From the NCBI GenBank assembly GCA_965243285.1, contig OZ251537.1, positions 1,860,001 to 1,924,000 of the forward strand: 64,000 nucleotides of DNA, given 5' to 3'. The stretch comes from JAHRAW01 sp965243285. GTDB taxonomy: Bacteria > Pseudomonadota > Gammaproteobacteria > Arenicellales > Poriferihabitantaceae. The notes under the pieces were generated by a model. It searched no databases and was not told the origin of the DNA. It saw only the letters and a list, made by a program, of their open reading frames with translations. The position numbers and the translations under genes were made by a program. Shown in pieces: positions 45,258-55,557 of the stretch (the first letter of the stretch is position 1; each line of letters begins with the position of its first letter).

Positions 45258-46118
45258 TCAAGCAGTTTCGATGGTGATGGGTTTATAAACCGCCAATCTT
45301 TTTTTCATGATATCGATGGCTTCGGGGTTGTTATCCACCAATAAAAAACGCCGATGATGTTTCGCCGCCGCTGCGCCGGTGGAGCCGCTGCCGGCGAAAA
45401 AATCCACCACCAAATCACTCGGGCGGGAATGAATTTTGATGATGCGTTCCATAATGCCGAGCGGTTTTTGCGTCGCGTAGCCGGTTTTTTCTTTGCCGTT
45501 GGGGCTTACGATGGTATGCCACCAAACATCGGTGGGGGTTTTGCCGCGCGCCGCTTTTTCCGCCCCGACCAAGCCCGGCGCCATATAGGGAATTCTATCC
45601 ATGGCGTCAAAATTGAATACATAATTTTTAGGATTGTTGACATACCAAAAAATCGAGTCGTGTTTGGCCGACCATTTTTTAGTGCTGCGCGCGCCGTAAT
45701 CATAAGCCCAGATAATTTCATTCATAAAACACGCGCGGCCAAAAATTTCATCTAACGCAATTTTGCAATAATGCGCCTCGCGATAATCAATGTGCAGAAA
45801 AAAACTCCCATCGGGCGCTAAAATTCGCTTCCCCTCGGCCAATCTCGGGCGCAAAAAGGCTAAAAAATCATCGAACGAATCCGCATAACCAGAAACACTT
45901 ACTTTGGTGGTCTTATAACGCTTGCCCTGATAGCCGACTCTGTCGCCAGCATCATCTTGCGTGGTTTTAATACGCTGGCGCTGCTGGCGTTTGCCGGTGT
46001 TGAACGGCGGGTCGATATAAATCAAATTCGCCATGTGGTCTGGTTGGGCGCGCAAAAAATCCAAATTATCCGCCAATACGATGCGATTGCTGGGCGTCTC
46101 CAGGTGCGGTTGATTCAT
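45258..46118 (-). CDS. Solo beta-class N6-adenine DNA methyltransferase
   Basis: 286 aa. Catalytic motif IV IYIDPPFNTGKRQQ is near 34-47 and comes before the SAM motif VVDFFAGSGSTGAAAAKHHRRF near 240, the beta order of permuted motifs. The segment between holds the target recognition part. FATQKP-like GYATQKPLGIMERII is motif X. No restriction enzyme lies beside it, so it is an orphan that may regulate transcription or protect against a restriction enzyme. Directly repeated DNA lies in its promoter region. Confidence 0.85.
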   Translation of the reverse strand: MNQPHLETPSNRIVLADNLDFLRAQPDHMANLIYIDPPFNTGKRQQRQRIKTTQDDAGDRVGYQGKRYKTTKVSVSGYADSFDDFLAFLRPRLAEGKRILAPDGSFFLHIDYREAHYCKIALDEIFGRACFMNEIIWAYDYGARSTKKWSAKHDSIFWYVNNPKNYVFNFDAMDRIPYMAPGLVGAEKAARGKTPTDVWWHTIVSPNGKEKTGYATQKPLGIMERIIKIHSRPSDLVVDFFAGSGSTGAAAAKHHRRFLLVDNNPEAIDIMKKRLAVYKPITIETA

Positions 46119-46134
46119 ATCTTAAATGTCGATG

Positions 46135-46170
46135 CAATAGACGACACATATACAATAGACGACACATATA
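46135..46170. repeat. Two adjacent 18-bp direct repeats upstream of the methyltransferase gene
   Basis: CAATAGACGACACATATA occurs twice back to back, followed by TATGAGTA units (46170-46193). The block begins 17 bp upstream of the start codon and is AT-rich, so it covers the likely promoter. It may be an operator or a slippage-prone spacer. Confidence 0.8.
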
Positions 46171-46283
46171 TATGAGTATATGAGTATATGAGTCGATGTT
46201 TATGGCGAGTAGGTGGTCGGTGATGCCGTTCGCGGACCAAGATGCGAAACGAGGCGCCCGATGTGGCTATTCCTGGCACGCCC

Positions 46284-46358
46284 TGGCGCTCCCTAGGGGA
46301 ATCGAACCCCTGTTTCCGGCGTGAGAGGCCAGCGTCCTAACCGCTAGACGAAGGGAGC
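46284..46358 (-). tRNA. tRNA-Glu (anticodon CTC)
   Basis: Minus-strand 75-nt cloverleaf. Acceptor GCTCCCT pairs with AGGGAGC, discriminator G, and CCA is encoded. The D arm contains TCTAGCGGTTAGGA, the anticodon loop is CTCTCAC with CTC at the centre, and the T arm is AGGGGTTCGATTCCCCT. The sequence parallels E. coli tRNA-Glu, with CTC replacing TTC, so it reads GAG. Confidence 0.95.
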
Positions 46359-46522
46359 AATCGGGTGCTGGCGATGGTATCATAGGCGGCTGAATTAAGG
46401 TTGCCCGAGGGTTGAATTGAGCGCCGCATGGGGGCCGCTGAATCGCCATCAATTTTTATCATTTCGCCGCGCTTGCCGCCTTCGAAGGGGGCGCCGAACC
46501 GGCCTGTCATCAGGATGAATTT

Positions 46523-48004
46523 GTGACTCAAGTTACTCACCCGGCCCAAGATTTGGGCTTCGACCGCAGCTGGATTAGCGCGGCTGCGTTGCAGGTGGTC
46601 GAGGGTTTGCAGGCGGCTGGTTTCGATGGCTATTTGGTCGGCGGATGCGTGCGCGATTTGTTGCTGCAGCGCCGCCCCAAAGATTTCGACATCACCACCG
46701 ACGCCAGCCCGGAACAAGTGCGCGGGCTTTTTCGACGCTCGCGCATCATCGGTCGGCGCTTCAAGATTGTGCATGTGCGGTTTGGCCGCGAGGTGGTCGA
46801 GGTGGCCACCTATCGCGCCAAACCCAGCCGTGGCGGCGGGCGGCGAGTGTCGACCAGCGGCCGCGTCGTAGACGACAATGTGTTCGGCACCATCGAGCAA
46901 GACGCGCAGCGCCGAGATTTCACCGTAAACGCCATGTACTACGACCCCAGCCGCGAGCAAGTCATGGATTTTCTCGGCGGCGTCAAAGATTCCCGCAACG
47001 GCGTGTTGCGGATGATAGGCGAGGCCGCCGAGCGCTTCACCGAAGACCCGGTGCGCATGCTACGGGCGTTGCGATTCCGCGCCAAACTGGGGATGAAATT
47101 AGCCGATGGGGTGGGAGCCGCCATCGCCCAATGCCGCGCCTTGCTCGAAGATGTGCCGGCGGCGCGCTTGTTCGATGAGGCGCTGAAAATGTTTCACCAC
47201 GGCCACGCCGGGCGCAGTTGGCAAGAGTTGCGCGCCCACCGCATGACTTCGAGCCTATTCCCGCTCACCGTGTCGGTGTTAGACGACCCGGACGACCACG
47301 CCGACAGCCGCGCCGAGAGCGCCGCCGCCAAAGCCCTCATCGACCTGGCGCTGAAAAACACCGACTTGCGCGTGCGCCAGGGCAAGCCGGTCATCCCGGC
47401 CTTTTTGTTCGCGGTGTTGTTATGGACGCCCTTTCGCTGGCAGTTGGCGCATCAGCGCGCCGCCGGCCAGCCGGGCGGTGACGCGGTATGGAGCGCCGGC
47501 GAGGCGGTGTTTGGCGCCCAATCGCGGCGCGTGTCGGTGCCGCGTCGGGTCAGCGCCGCGGTCATGGAAATATGGGAAATGCAGACCCAACTCGAACGCC
47601 GCCGCGCCGGCGCGGTGCTGCGCTTGTTGGCTGATAAGCGGTTTCGCGCCGCCTATGATTTTCTCGTGCTGCGCCAGCAGGTGGGCGAGGTGGATGAAGA
47701 ATTGGCGCACTGGTGGCGGGATATTCAAGCATGCAGCCCGCAGCAGCAACGGCAATGGGCTGATGAACGCCGCGCCGCTCACCCCGACCCATCGGCCGAA
47801 CAATCTGGCCAATCCGCCGCCCTATCCACCCAATCCGCCGCCGCCGCCAATTCCGCCGCAACCGAATCATCCACCCCATCCGCCGTCGCCAGCGCAGCCG
47901 CCAATCCCACCGCGCCCAAACGCCGTCGCCGCCCATCTTCCGGCTCGCGAGGCGGAAGATGGGCGGCCAAAAAAACCCGCCCGAAACCTCCCGAATCCGC
48001 CTGA
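46523..48004 (+). CDS. pcnB: Poly(A) polymerase I (or CCA-type nucleotidyltransferase relative)
   Basis: 493 aa from GTG 46523. Nucleotidyltransferase head: GYLVGGCVRDLLLQRRPKDFDITTDASPEQV at about 33-63 with the catalytic Asp pair in DFDIT. VATYR, RRDFTVNAMYYDPS and EDPVRMLRALRFRAKLG are family motifs. The arginine-rich, Ser/Pro-rich C-terminus is typical of PcnB rather than CCA-adding enzymes. It adds 3' poly(A) to RNAs and promotes decay. The stop codon is immediately followed by the yciO start. Confidence 0.9.
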   Translation: MTQVTHPAQDLGFDRSWISAAALQVVEGLQAAGFDGYLVGGCVRDLLLQRRPKDFDITTDASPEQVRGLFRRSRIIGRRFKIVHVRFGREVVEVATYRAKPSRGGGRRVSTSGRVVDDNVFGTIEQDAQRRDFTVNAMYYDPSREQVMDFLGGVKDSRNGVLRMIGEAAERFTEDPVRMLRALRFRAKLGMKLADGVGAAIAQCRALLEDVPAARLFDEALKMFHHGHAGRSWQELRAHRMTSSLFPLTVSVLDDPDDHADSRAESAAAKALIDLALKNTDLRVRQGKPVIPAFLFAVLLWTPFRWQLAHQRAAGQPGGDAVWSAGEAVFGAQSRRVSVPRRVSAAVMEIWEMQTQLERRRAGAVLRLLADKRFRAAYDFLVLRQQVGEVDEELAHWWRDIQACSPQQQRQWADERRAAHPDPSAEQSGQSAALSTQSAAAANSAATESSTPSAVASAAANPTAPKRRRRPSSGSRGGRWAAKKTRPKPPESA

Positions 48005-48631
48005 ATGCCGCAACATTTCAAGCCCCATCCGGCCTGCCCGCAGCCGCGCCTCATCCGCCAGGCGGCGGAAATCATCCGCGCTGGCGGCGTGCTCGCCTAT
48101 CCGACCGATTCCAGCTACGCCCTCGGTTGCGCCATGGGCAACAAAACCGCCATGGAGCGCATCCGCCGCCTCCGCCAAGTGGGCGAAGCGCACAATTTCA
48201 CCTTAGTGTGCCAAGACCTCTCCGAACTCAGCCAGTATGCGCAAGTGGATAACGTCGCGTACCGTCTGTTGAAGCGCTTCACGCCCGGCCCGTACACCTT
48301 TATCCTCGCCGCCACCCGCCAAGTGCCGCGCCGCCTGCAGAATCCCAAGCGCCGCAGCATCGGGTTGCGGGTGCCCGATTACCCCATCGTGACCGCCATG
48401 CTGGCGCAGTTGGGCGAGCCGTTGATGAGCTCGACGCTGATCATGCCCGGCGAAGCATTACCACTTAACGAGCCAACCACCATCCTCGAGCGCGTCGGCG
48501 CGCACATCGATCTACTGGTGGATGGCGGGCCGTGCGACTGGCAGCCGACCACAGTGGTAGACCTCACCACCGACGCGCCCCAAGTGTTGCGGCAGGGCAA
48601 GGGCGATAGCACCGCTTTCGCCGCCGCCTAA
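48005..48631 (+). CDS. yciO: YciO-family protein (Sua5/YrdC fold)
   Basis: 208 aa. GGVLAYPTDSSYALGCAMGN near 28-47 and LLKRFTPGPYTFILAA near 88 are the Sua5/YciO nucleotide-binding motifs; RRSIGLRVPDYPI completes the fold. It resembles TsaC but belongs to the YciO branch, whose physiological role is not settled (weak threonylcarbamoyl-AMP activity). The yciO-trpS-scpA-scpB-rluB order is conserved in gammaproteobacteria, which supports the call. Confidence 0.88.
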   Translation: MPQHFKPHPACPQPRLIRQAAEIIRAGGVLAYPTDSSYALGCAMGNKTAMERIRRLRQVGEAHNFTLVCQDLSELSQYAQVDNVAYRLLKRFTPGPYTFILAATRQVPRRLQNPKRRSIGLRVPDYPIVTAMLAQLGEPLMSSTLIMPGEALPLNEPTTILERVGAHIDLLVDGGPCDWQPTTVVDLTTDAPQVLRQGKGDSTAFAAA

Positions 48632-48720
48632 TAATGCCTGCGAGCTCGAAAGCGCCCGGCCGATAAGGCCACGCCGATAACGCCACTTCGACCACCTAAC
48701 CCGAATCCAGCCCTCGACCA

Positions 48721-49974
48721 GTGCCCGCCGCCCCCACGCCGCCGCCGCCCGCCCCCATGTCGCCGCCGGCCGAGCCGACTAACCGCCGCGTGTTATCCGG
48801 CATGCGCCCCACCGGCCGCCTGCACCTCGGCCATTACCACGGCGTGCTAAAAAACTGGGTGCGCATGCAGCACGATTACGAATGCTATTTTTTCGTCGCC
48901 GACTGGCACGCCCTGACCACCCACTACGCCCAGCCGCTGGCGCTGCGTCAACACGCCCAAGATATGGTCATCGATTGGTTAGCGGCTGGCGTCGACCCCG
49001 AAAAAGCCACGCTATTCATCCAATCCCAAGTGCCGCAACACGCCGAACTGCACCTGCTGCTGTCCATGGTCACGCCGCTCGGCTGGCTGGAGCGCGTGCC
49101 CAGTTTTAAGGAGCAACAGCAAAAATTGCGCGCCCTGGATCTCGCCACCTATGGTTTTTTGGGCTATCCGTTGCTGCAATCGGCCGATATTTTGATGTAT
49201 CGCGCCGCGCATGTGCCGGTGGGCGAAGATCAAGCGCCGCATGTGGAGTTGACGCGCGAAATCGCCCGCCGTTTCAATCATTTTTTCGGCCGCGATGCGG
49301 ATAGTGAGGCCGCCATCGAGCGCGCCTTGGCACGCCTGGGCAAAAAAACCGCCAAAATCTATCGCCGCCTGCGCGCCCAGTTTGCCGAACAAGGTGACCG
49401 CCAAGCCCACGCCGCAGCGCAGGAATTGGTGCGCGCCGCGGCCAATATCGGGGAACAAGATAAAGCGCGCTTGCTCGGCCATCTCGAAGGGCGCGGGCGC
49501 GCCATTTTGCCGGAACCCCAGGCGCTGTTTACCGCCGCCGCCAAAATGCCCGGGCTGGACGGCCAAAAAATGTCAAAATCCTACGGCAACACCATCGCCC
49601 TGCGCGATGACCCGCAGCGCGTGCGCGCCGCCATCAAATCCATGCCCACCGACCCGGCGCGGGTGCGCTTAACCGACCCCGGCGAGCCGCAAAAATGCCC
49701 GGCGTGGCAGTTGCATTTGGTATACAGCGAGCCGCAAGTGCAAACTTGGGCCGCCGCCGGTTGTCGCGCCGCGGCCTTCGGCTGCTTGGAATGCAAGGCG
49801 CCATTGGCTGACAAAATCCTGGCCGAACAAGCCGAATTCGCGGCTCGCGCCCGCCATTACGAAGCGCGCCCGGACGAAGTGCGCGACATCATCCAAGCCG
49901 GCACCCAGCGCGCCCGCCAAACCGCCCGCGACACCATGCAAGTAGTGCGCGCCGCGGTCGGGGCGGTGTATTGA
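48721..49974 (+). CDS. trpS: Tryptophanyl-tRNA synthetase
   Basis: 417 aa from GTG 48721; ATG 48757 is equally possible and removes a Pro-rich start. The class I motif HLGH is in GRLHLGHYHGVLKNW and KMSKS in LDGQKMSKSYGN. VGEDQAPHVELTREIARRFN is the ATP/tRNA-side motif. Longer than E. coli TrpS (334 aa) because of an insertion between the two catalytic motifs, as in the long-type enzymes of many proteobacteria. Confidence 0.94.
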   Translation: MPAAPTPPPPAPMSPPAEPTNRRVLSGMRPTGRLHLGHYHGVLKNWVRMQHDYECYFFVADWHALTTHYAQPLALRQHAQDMVIDWLAAGVDPEKATLFIQSQVPQHAELHLLLSMVTPLGWLERVPSFKEQQQKLRALDLATYGFLGYPLLQSADILMYRAAHVPVGEDQAPHVELTREIARRFNHFFGRDADSEAAIERALARLGKKTAKIYRRLRAQFAEQGDRQAHAAAQELVRAAANIGEQDKARLLGHLEGRGRAILPEPQALFTAAAKMPGLDGQKMSKSYGNTIALRDDPQRVRAAIKSMPTDPARVRLTDPGEPQKCPAWQLHLVYSEPQVQTWAAAGCRAAAFGCLECKAPLADKILAEQAEFAARARHYEARPDEVRDIIQAGTQRARQTARDTMQVVRAAVGAVY

Positions 49975-50015
49975 GCGGCCCAAACCATGCGTCTAATCCA
50001 TCGCCACCCATCGCT

Positions 50016-50888
50016 ATGAATCGCCCGCCGGTGGGCCATGCCGCCGCTGCCCAGCCGGCCTCCACTGGCGCCCCGGTGGCCTTGGTATACGGCAAGAAAT
50101 TAGAAAAATGGCCGCATGATTTGTATATTCCGCCGCATGCGCTGGAGATTTTTCTGGAGACCTTTCAAGGCCCGCTGGATTTGCTGTTGTATCTGATTCG
50201 CAAGCAGAATCTAGACATCTTAGACATTCCGGTGGCGCGCATCACCGCCCAATATATGGAGTATGTCGAGTTGATGCGGCATTTACACCTCGACCTGGCG
50301 GCCGAATATTTGGTGATGGCGGCCATGCTGGCGGAAATAAAATCGCGCATGTTGTTGCCGTTGCCGGCTTCCGACGAGGCCGAAGACGACCCAGACCCGC
50401 GCGCCGCGTTGGTGCGGCGGCTGCGCGAATACGAGCGTTTTCGCCAAGCGGCGCAAGATTTGGACGCCATGCCACGGCTGGAGCGCGAGATTTATTTGGC
50501 GACGGCGCAGAATGAATTACCCGCGGCCGCCAAAATTCTGTCCACCGCGTCGCTCAATGATCTCATGGCGGCCTTTCGCGGCGTGTTAGATAGAGCCGGG
50601 CAATTCAAGCACTGGCGCATCGGCCGCGAAACCTTAACCGTGCGCGAAAAAATGGTGTGGATTCTCGACCGCGTGCGCGGCCGCGGCGTGCTGCGCTTTG
50701 AAGATTTACTGCGCCCCGAAGAAGGGCGGCCGGGGCTGGTGGTGAGTTTCATGGCGATTCTCGAATTGGCGCGCGACCAAATGCTGGTGGTGGCGCAATG
50801 CGAGCCGTTTGCGCCCATCCAAATCACCGGCGTGGCGCAAGAAAACGCATCCCATAAGGAATTAAAGAACGCATGTCAGACGAATTAA
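50016..50888 (+). CDS. scpA: Segregation and condensation protein A
   Basis: 290 aa from ATG 50016; an in-frame TTG at 49971 inside the trpS end is less likely. FQGPLDLLLYLIRKQNLDILDIPVARIT at about 48-75 is the ScpA kleisin N-terminus, and EYLVMAAMLAEIKSRMLLP follows. It bridges the SMC/MukB-like condensin with ScpB. The smc gene is not in the window. Overlaps scpB by 16 bp. Confidence 0.93.
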   Translation: MNRPPVGHAAAAQPASTGAPVALVYGKKLEKWPHDLYIPPHALEIFLETFQGPLDLLLYLIRKQNLDILDIPVARITAQYMEYVELMRHLHLDLAAEYLVMAAMLAEIKSRMLLPLPASDEAEDDPDPRAALVRRLREYERFRQAAQDLDAMPRLEREIYLATAQNELPAAAKILSTASLNDLMAAFRGVLDRAGQFKHWRIGRETLTVREKMVWILDRVRGRGVLRFEDLLRPEEGRPGLVVSFMAILELARDQMLVVAQCEPFAPIQITGVAQENASHKELKNACQTN

Positions 50889-51595
50889 AATGCATCGTCG
50901 AGGCGGTGTTGATGGCATCGGACGCGCCGCTCAGCGTGGCGCGGATTCAAAGCGCGTTTGCGCAAGATGGGCAGCCCTCGGCGGCGCAGATCACCGCCGA
51001 GTTGCGGCGCTTGGGCGCGGAATGCGAGCAACGCGGTATCGAGTTGCGCAAAATCGGCGCTGGCTATCGCTATCAATCCCGCCGCCAATACGCGCAGTGG
51101 ATTGGCAACCTGCACGCCGCCCGTCCGCCGAAAATGTCGCGGGCGCTGCTGGAAACCCTCGCCATCATCGCCTATCGCCAGCCAGTCACCCGTGGCGATA
51201 TCGAAGAAATCCGCGGCGTCGGCGTCTCCGCCGACATCATGCGGCGGCTGCAAGAGCGCGAATGGATCAAAGAAGTCGGGGCGCGGGATTTGCCCGGCCG
51301 CCCGGTGCTGTTCGCCACCACCGCGGAATTTTTGTCCTATTTCAACTTAGAATCCATCAAAGATTTGCCGCCACTGGCCGAACAACGCGAGTTAGGCGAG
51401 GTCGCCGGCGACTTGGATTCATCATTGCCGGCGGAATTGTTGGCGGTGTTGAGCAATTCCGCCTCGCCGGCGGCGGGTCGGCAGGGCGGGGCGGCGGCTG
51501 ATTCCACCGTCGATTCAGCGAGTGATTCGGCGGTCGATTCGGAGGTCGATTCGACTTCCGGTTCGTCGCCGGCAGAGCAACAAAGCGACCAGTAA
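50873..51595 (+). CDS. scpB: Segregation and condensation protein B
   Basis: 240 aa. Two winged-helix domains; KMSRALLETLAIIAYRQPVTRGDIEEIRGVG is the ScpB signature, followed by GRPVLFATTAEFL. The last 50 residues are a low-complexity Ser/Asp/Glu/Val tail (DSASDSAVDSEVDS). It dimerises and binds ScpA in condensin. Confidence 0.94.
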   Translation: MSDELKCIVEAVLMASDAPLSVARIQSAFAQDGQPSAAQITAELRRLGAECEQRGIELRKIGAGYRYQSRRQYAQWIGNLHAARPPKMSRALLETLAIIAYRQPVTRGDIEEIRGVGVSADIMRRLQEREWIKEVGARDLPGRPVLFATTAEFLSYFNLESIKDLPPLAEQRELGEVAGDLDSSLPAELLAVLSNSASPAAGRQGGAAADSTVDSASDSAVDSEVDSTSGSSPAEQQSDQ

Positions 51596-51681
51596 CGCCA
51601 CAATCGACCCGAGGGTCGCTTCCAACCTCGCCTCGAATGCCACCTTGCGGCGTCGAGTTATCGGCGTGGAGACCATTAATG

Positions 51682-51993
51682 GGGATTTATAGACTTAAAT
51701 CTCCGCCACCACCAAAAGTGCTGGTAGCCGTGTCATCACCACGCAAAATTGTCTTTAAATAGGGAGTTATATACCTAAATCCTCATTATTAGGCTGCTGT
51801 TTGGGGGGGGGTGATTTAATGTTGAGTGAAAAGCCGCATTAAGATTAACAGCAACAGCGAACAGCAACAGCGAAAAGCAACAGCGAAAAGCGAAAGTCAA
51901 AGCGAAAGTCAAAGTCAAAGTCAAAGTCAAAAGCACTCCCTTGGGGATTTAGATATACAAAGGGGATTTAGATATACAAACCCCATAAATCCC
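51682..51993. mobile_element. Decayed terminal-inverted-repeat element (copy F) upstream of rluB
   Basis: Termini at 51682 (GGGATTTATAGACTTAAATC) and 51762 (GGGAGTTATATACCTAAATC) face rightward; ATAAATCCC at 51985-51993 is a right end. Between lie short hexamer repeats (AACAGCG, AAAGTC) and a 19-bp unit GGGGATTTAGATATACAAA repeated twice (about 51953-51990). No core or hairpin module and no target duplication. It fills the 413-bp scpB-rluB gap and ends 15 bp before the rluB start. Confidence 0.65.
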
Positions 51994-52008
51994 GCATGCC
52001 CTAAATCC

Positions 52009-52812
52009 ATGCCCTCGATCCCTAACACCGCCAAATCGCCCCCGCCAGCCGGCGAGCGGCTACAAAAACACCTGGCGAAGTTGGGGTTGGGGTCGCGGCG
52101 GGCGGTGGAAGAGTGGATAGTGCAAGGAAAAATCACCATCGATGGCCGCGTCGCCCAGCTCGGCGATAGGGTGGGCGAGCATAACCGCATCGCCATCGCC
52201 GGCCAGGCGGTGGCGATGCGGCCGGCGGCGGCGCGGCGGGTGCTGCTTTATCACAAACCCGAAGGCGAAATCAGCGCCCGCAAAGATCCGGCCAATCGCC
52301 CGACGGTATTTCGCCGCCTGCCGACACTCGATAGCGCGCGCTGGGTCGCGGTGGGTCGCCTCGACCTCAATAGCAGCGGGCTGCTGCTATTTACCACCGA
52401 TGGCGAATTAGCCAATCGCTTGATGCACCCGCGCTTTGGGCTGGAGCGCGAATACCTGTGTCGCGTGTATGGAAAAGTCGACGCCGCGGCCATAAAGCGC
52501 CTGCGCGAAGGCGTGGTGTTAGACGGCATCAAAGTGCGCTTTCAACGCGTGGCGCGCCACCCGGGACGGCCGGATGCGAGCGCCCCCGAGCGCCGCAACC
52601 AGTGGTATTCGGTGGTGGTATGCGAAGGCAAATACCGCGAAGTGCGGCGCCTATGGGCCGCGGTGGGCTGCCAGCTCAGCCGCCTGCTGCGCGTGCGCTA
52701 CGGCAGCGTGCTCTTGCCGCCCACCCTAAAACCCGGCGACTGGCAGGAATTGCCGCCAGCCGCCATCGAGCAATTGCGAACCGCTCACCAGTGCGCGACT
52801 GATGCACCCTAA
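52009..52812 (+). CDS. rluB: 23S rRNA pseudouridine synthase RluB
   Basis: 267 aa from ATG 52009. The open frame extends upstream to 51826, but those residues are Gln/Ser/Lys repeats from element F. S4 domain: ERLQKHLAKLGLGSRRAVEEWI. Catalytic motif GRLDLNSSGLLLFTTDGELANRL has the essential Asp, and KYREVRRLWAAVGCQLSRLLRVRYG is the RluB/E/F ending. It modifies U2605 of 23S rRNA in E. coli. Last gene of the yciO-rluB run. Confidence 0.93.
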   Translation: MPSIPNTAKSPPPAGERLQKHLAKLGLGSRRAVEEWIVQGKITIDGRVAQLGDRVGEHNRIAIAGQAVAMRPAAARRVLLYHKPEGEISARKDPANRPTVFRRLPTLDSARWVAVGRLDLNSSGLLLFTTDGELANRLMHPRFGLEREYLCRVYGKVDAAAIKRLREGVVLDGIKVRFQRVARHPGRPDASAPERRNQWYSVVVCEGKYREVRRLWAAVGCQLSRLLRVRYGSVLLPPTLKPGDWQELPPAAIEQLRTAHQCATDAP

Positions 52813-52918
52813 CCCCCGATGATTCGGGGGATTACCGCGCCTAAACCAGCATCCTTACCCGCAGTTTTGATTATGCTGGCGGTGCATGTCGGTTGATAAA
52901 AGCCCCCACCATTTTTTA

Positions 52919-53840
<922 letters not shown>

Positions 53841-53864
53841 CTTTTTTACGCCCCCAATCGGCCC

Positions 53865-55109
53865 ATGAATCATTCGATAAAAAACCCGCCGCCTCAATCT
53901 AAGGCAGACGCCGCGCCAGGCGATGGCCTAAATTCCACGCCGCCGCGCGGCTTTCCTGAGGCGGAATTCGCGGCACGCACCGATGGCTTGCAGCGCGCCA
54001 TGCGCGACCACCGGCTGGATGCCGTGTTGCTGACCACCGAGCCCAATGTGCGCTACTTTTCCGGGTTTTTCACGCAGTTTTGGGAGAGCCCGACGCGGCC
54101 ATGGTTTTTGCTCGTGCCGGCGAGCGGCAAGCCGGCGGCGGTTATTCCGGAAATCGGGCGCAGCGGCATGGCGCAAACTTGGCTCGAAGATATTCGCACT
54201 TGGCCGGCGCCGCGCCCGGCCGATGATGGCATTTCCTTGCTGGTGGATTATTGTCGGCACCGGCCGCGGCGTTTTGGCCGCATCGGCATGACCCTCGGCA
54301 CCGAAAGCATGCTGCGCATGCCGGCCAACGATTTCGCGGCGCTGAAAAAAACCTTATCCGAGCACGCGTCGGCGCATTTTGAGATAGTGGATGCGGCGCC
54401 GCTCATGCACGCTCAGCGCATGGTGAAATCGACCCTGGAAATCGACAAAATGCGGCATATTGGCGCGTTGGCATCGGCCTCTTTTGCGGCGCTGCCGAGT
54501 TTCGCCGCCGCTGGCATGCGTGAGCTGGACATCACCCGGCAAATGTGCTTAGACCTACTGCGTCGCGGCGTCGATTCCATCCCGTATTTGGTCGCCGGCT
54601 CCGGCCGCGGCGGTTATGACAGCATCATCATGGGCCCCACCGAGCGCCGGATTACCGACGGCGATGTGCTGCTCATCGACACCGGCTCGACTTGGGATGG
54701 GTATTTTTGCGATTTCGACCGCAATTTCGCCTTCGGCCACGCCGACGCGCAGGTCAGCGCCGCCTATCAAACCGTATGGCGCGCCACCGAAGCCGGCTTT
54801 GCCGCGGCCCGCCCCGGCGCCACCACCACCGACCTATGGCGCGCCATGAATGAGGTGATGGTAGCCGGTGGCAGCCTCGGCAACGAGGTCGGCCGGCTCG
54901 GCCACGGCCTCGGCATGCAGCTCACCGAACAGCCCTCCAACACCGCCTTCGACCACACCGAACTCGCCCTCGGCATGGTGCTAACGCTGGAACCCGGCAT
55001 GACTTTCGCGCCGGGCAAGCAAATGGTGCACGAGGAAAACATCGTCATCACCGCCGCCGGCGCCGACTGGTTAAGCCATCGCGCAGGCCCAGAACTGCCG
55101 GTGTTGTAA
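53865..55109 (+). CDS. M24-family metallohydrolase (Xaa-Pro dipeptidase/creatinase fold)
   Basis: 414 aa. The N-terminal creatinase-like domain includes RYFSGFFTQFWESPTRPWFLLV. The pita-bread domain carries metal ligands in LLIDTGSTWDGYFCDFDRNFAFG (two Asp), LGHGLGMQLTE (His), LTLEPGM (Glu) and HEENIVIT (Glu). This fold covers Xaa-Pro peptidases, creatinase, ectoine hydrolase (DoeA) and the DMSP lyase DddP, which cannot be separated here. The neighbouring diaminopropionate ammonia-lyase hints at amino-acid or osmolyte catabolism. Residues 1-30 are outside the fold. Confidence 0.8.
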   Translation: MNHSIKNPPPQSKADAAPGDGLNSTPPRGFPEAEFAARTDGLQRAMRDHRLDAVLLTTEPNVRYFSGFFTQFWESPTRPWFLLVPASGKPAAVIPEIGRSGMAQTWLEDIRTWPAPRPADDGISLLVDYCRHRPRRFGRIGMTLGTESMLRMPANDFAALKKTLSEHASAHFEIVDAAPLMHAQRMVKSTLEIDKMRHIGALASASFAALPSFAAAGMRELDITRQMCLDLLRRGVDSIPYLVAGSGRGGYDSIIMGPTERRITDGDVLLIDTGSTWDGYFCDFDRNFAFGHADAQVSAAYQTVWRATEAGFAAARPGATTTDLWRAMNEVMVAGGSLGNEVGRLGHGLGMQLTEQPSNTAFDHTELALGMVLTLEPGMTFAPGKQMVHEENIVITAAGADWLSHRAGPELPVL

Positions 55110-55339
55110 GCCGCCGCCGGTGTAGCGCCGCCGGCACTTGGCCGCGGTCTCATCATGCAACTCGATAGCCCTCCGCACGGCGCGCCGAGCAGTTTTTTTC
55201 GATAGGGAAAAATGCATCATGACGATAAATCGGCGGCTTGAAAACGGCGGCGGCATGACGATAAATCGGCGGCCGGTTTATCCGCCAGGCGCGCTCTACA
55301 TGGAATCAAAATCCCTATCATGAATCGCCTGAACTCAAT

Positions 55340-55540
55340 GGGATTTATATACTTATTGCCGCAGGTGTTATTTCAGGCATTATTTCGCGCCGATTTTGTA
55401 GTGTTTTGTTAATGTTGGGGTTTTTAGGTGCGGTTACGGGCTTGTATTTAGCCGTCATGACGGCAGTTTCACGCAAATTCTGTCGGCTAATTTCCGTATC
55501 AATACCCGCTCGTTTTTGTGGCAATAGGTATATAAATCTC
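55340..55540. mobile_element. Miniature element H1 (201 bp) with a related terminus but different interior
   Basis: Left end 55340-55363 starts GGGATTTATATACTTATTGC; right end 55517-55540 is its near-complement (TGTGGCAATAGGTATATAAA then TCTC). Flanks AACTCAAT and AAATCAAA match at 6 of 8 bases. The interior is unique DNA with no hexamer repeats. CGCCGATTTTGTAGTGTTTT is shared, with changes, by the copy at 59413-59556. Ends 17 bp before the dpaL start. Confidence 0.8.
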
Positions 55541-55557
55541 AAATCAAAACCATCATC

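Noticed and set aside
53865..55109. DMSP lyase DddP
   Set aside because: Metal ligands are shared by all M24 enzymes; nothing diagnostic of DddP was seen, so the broad family name is kept.
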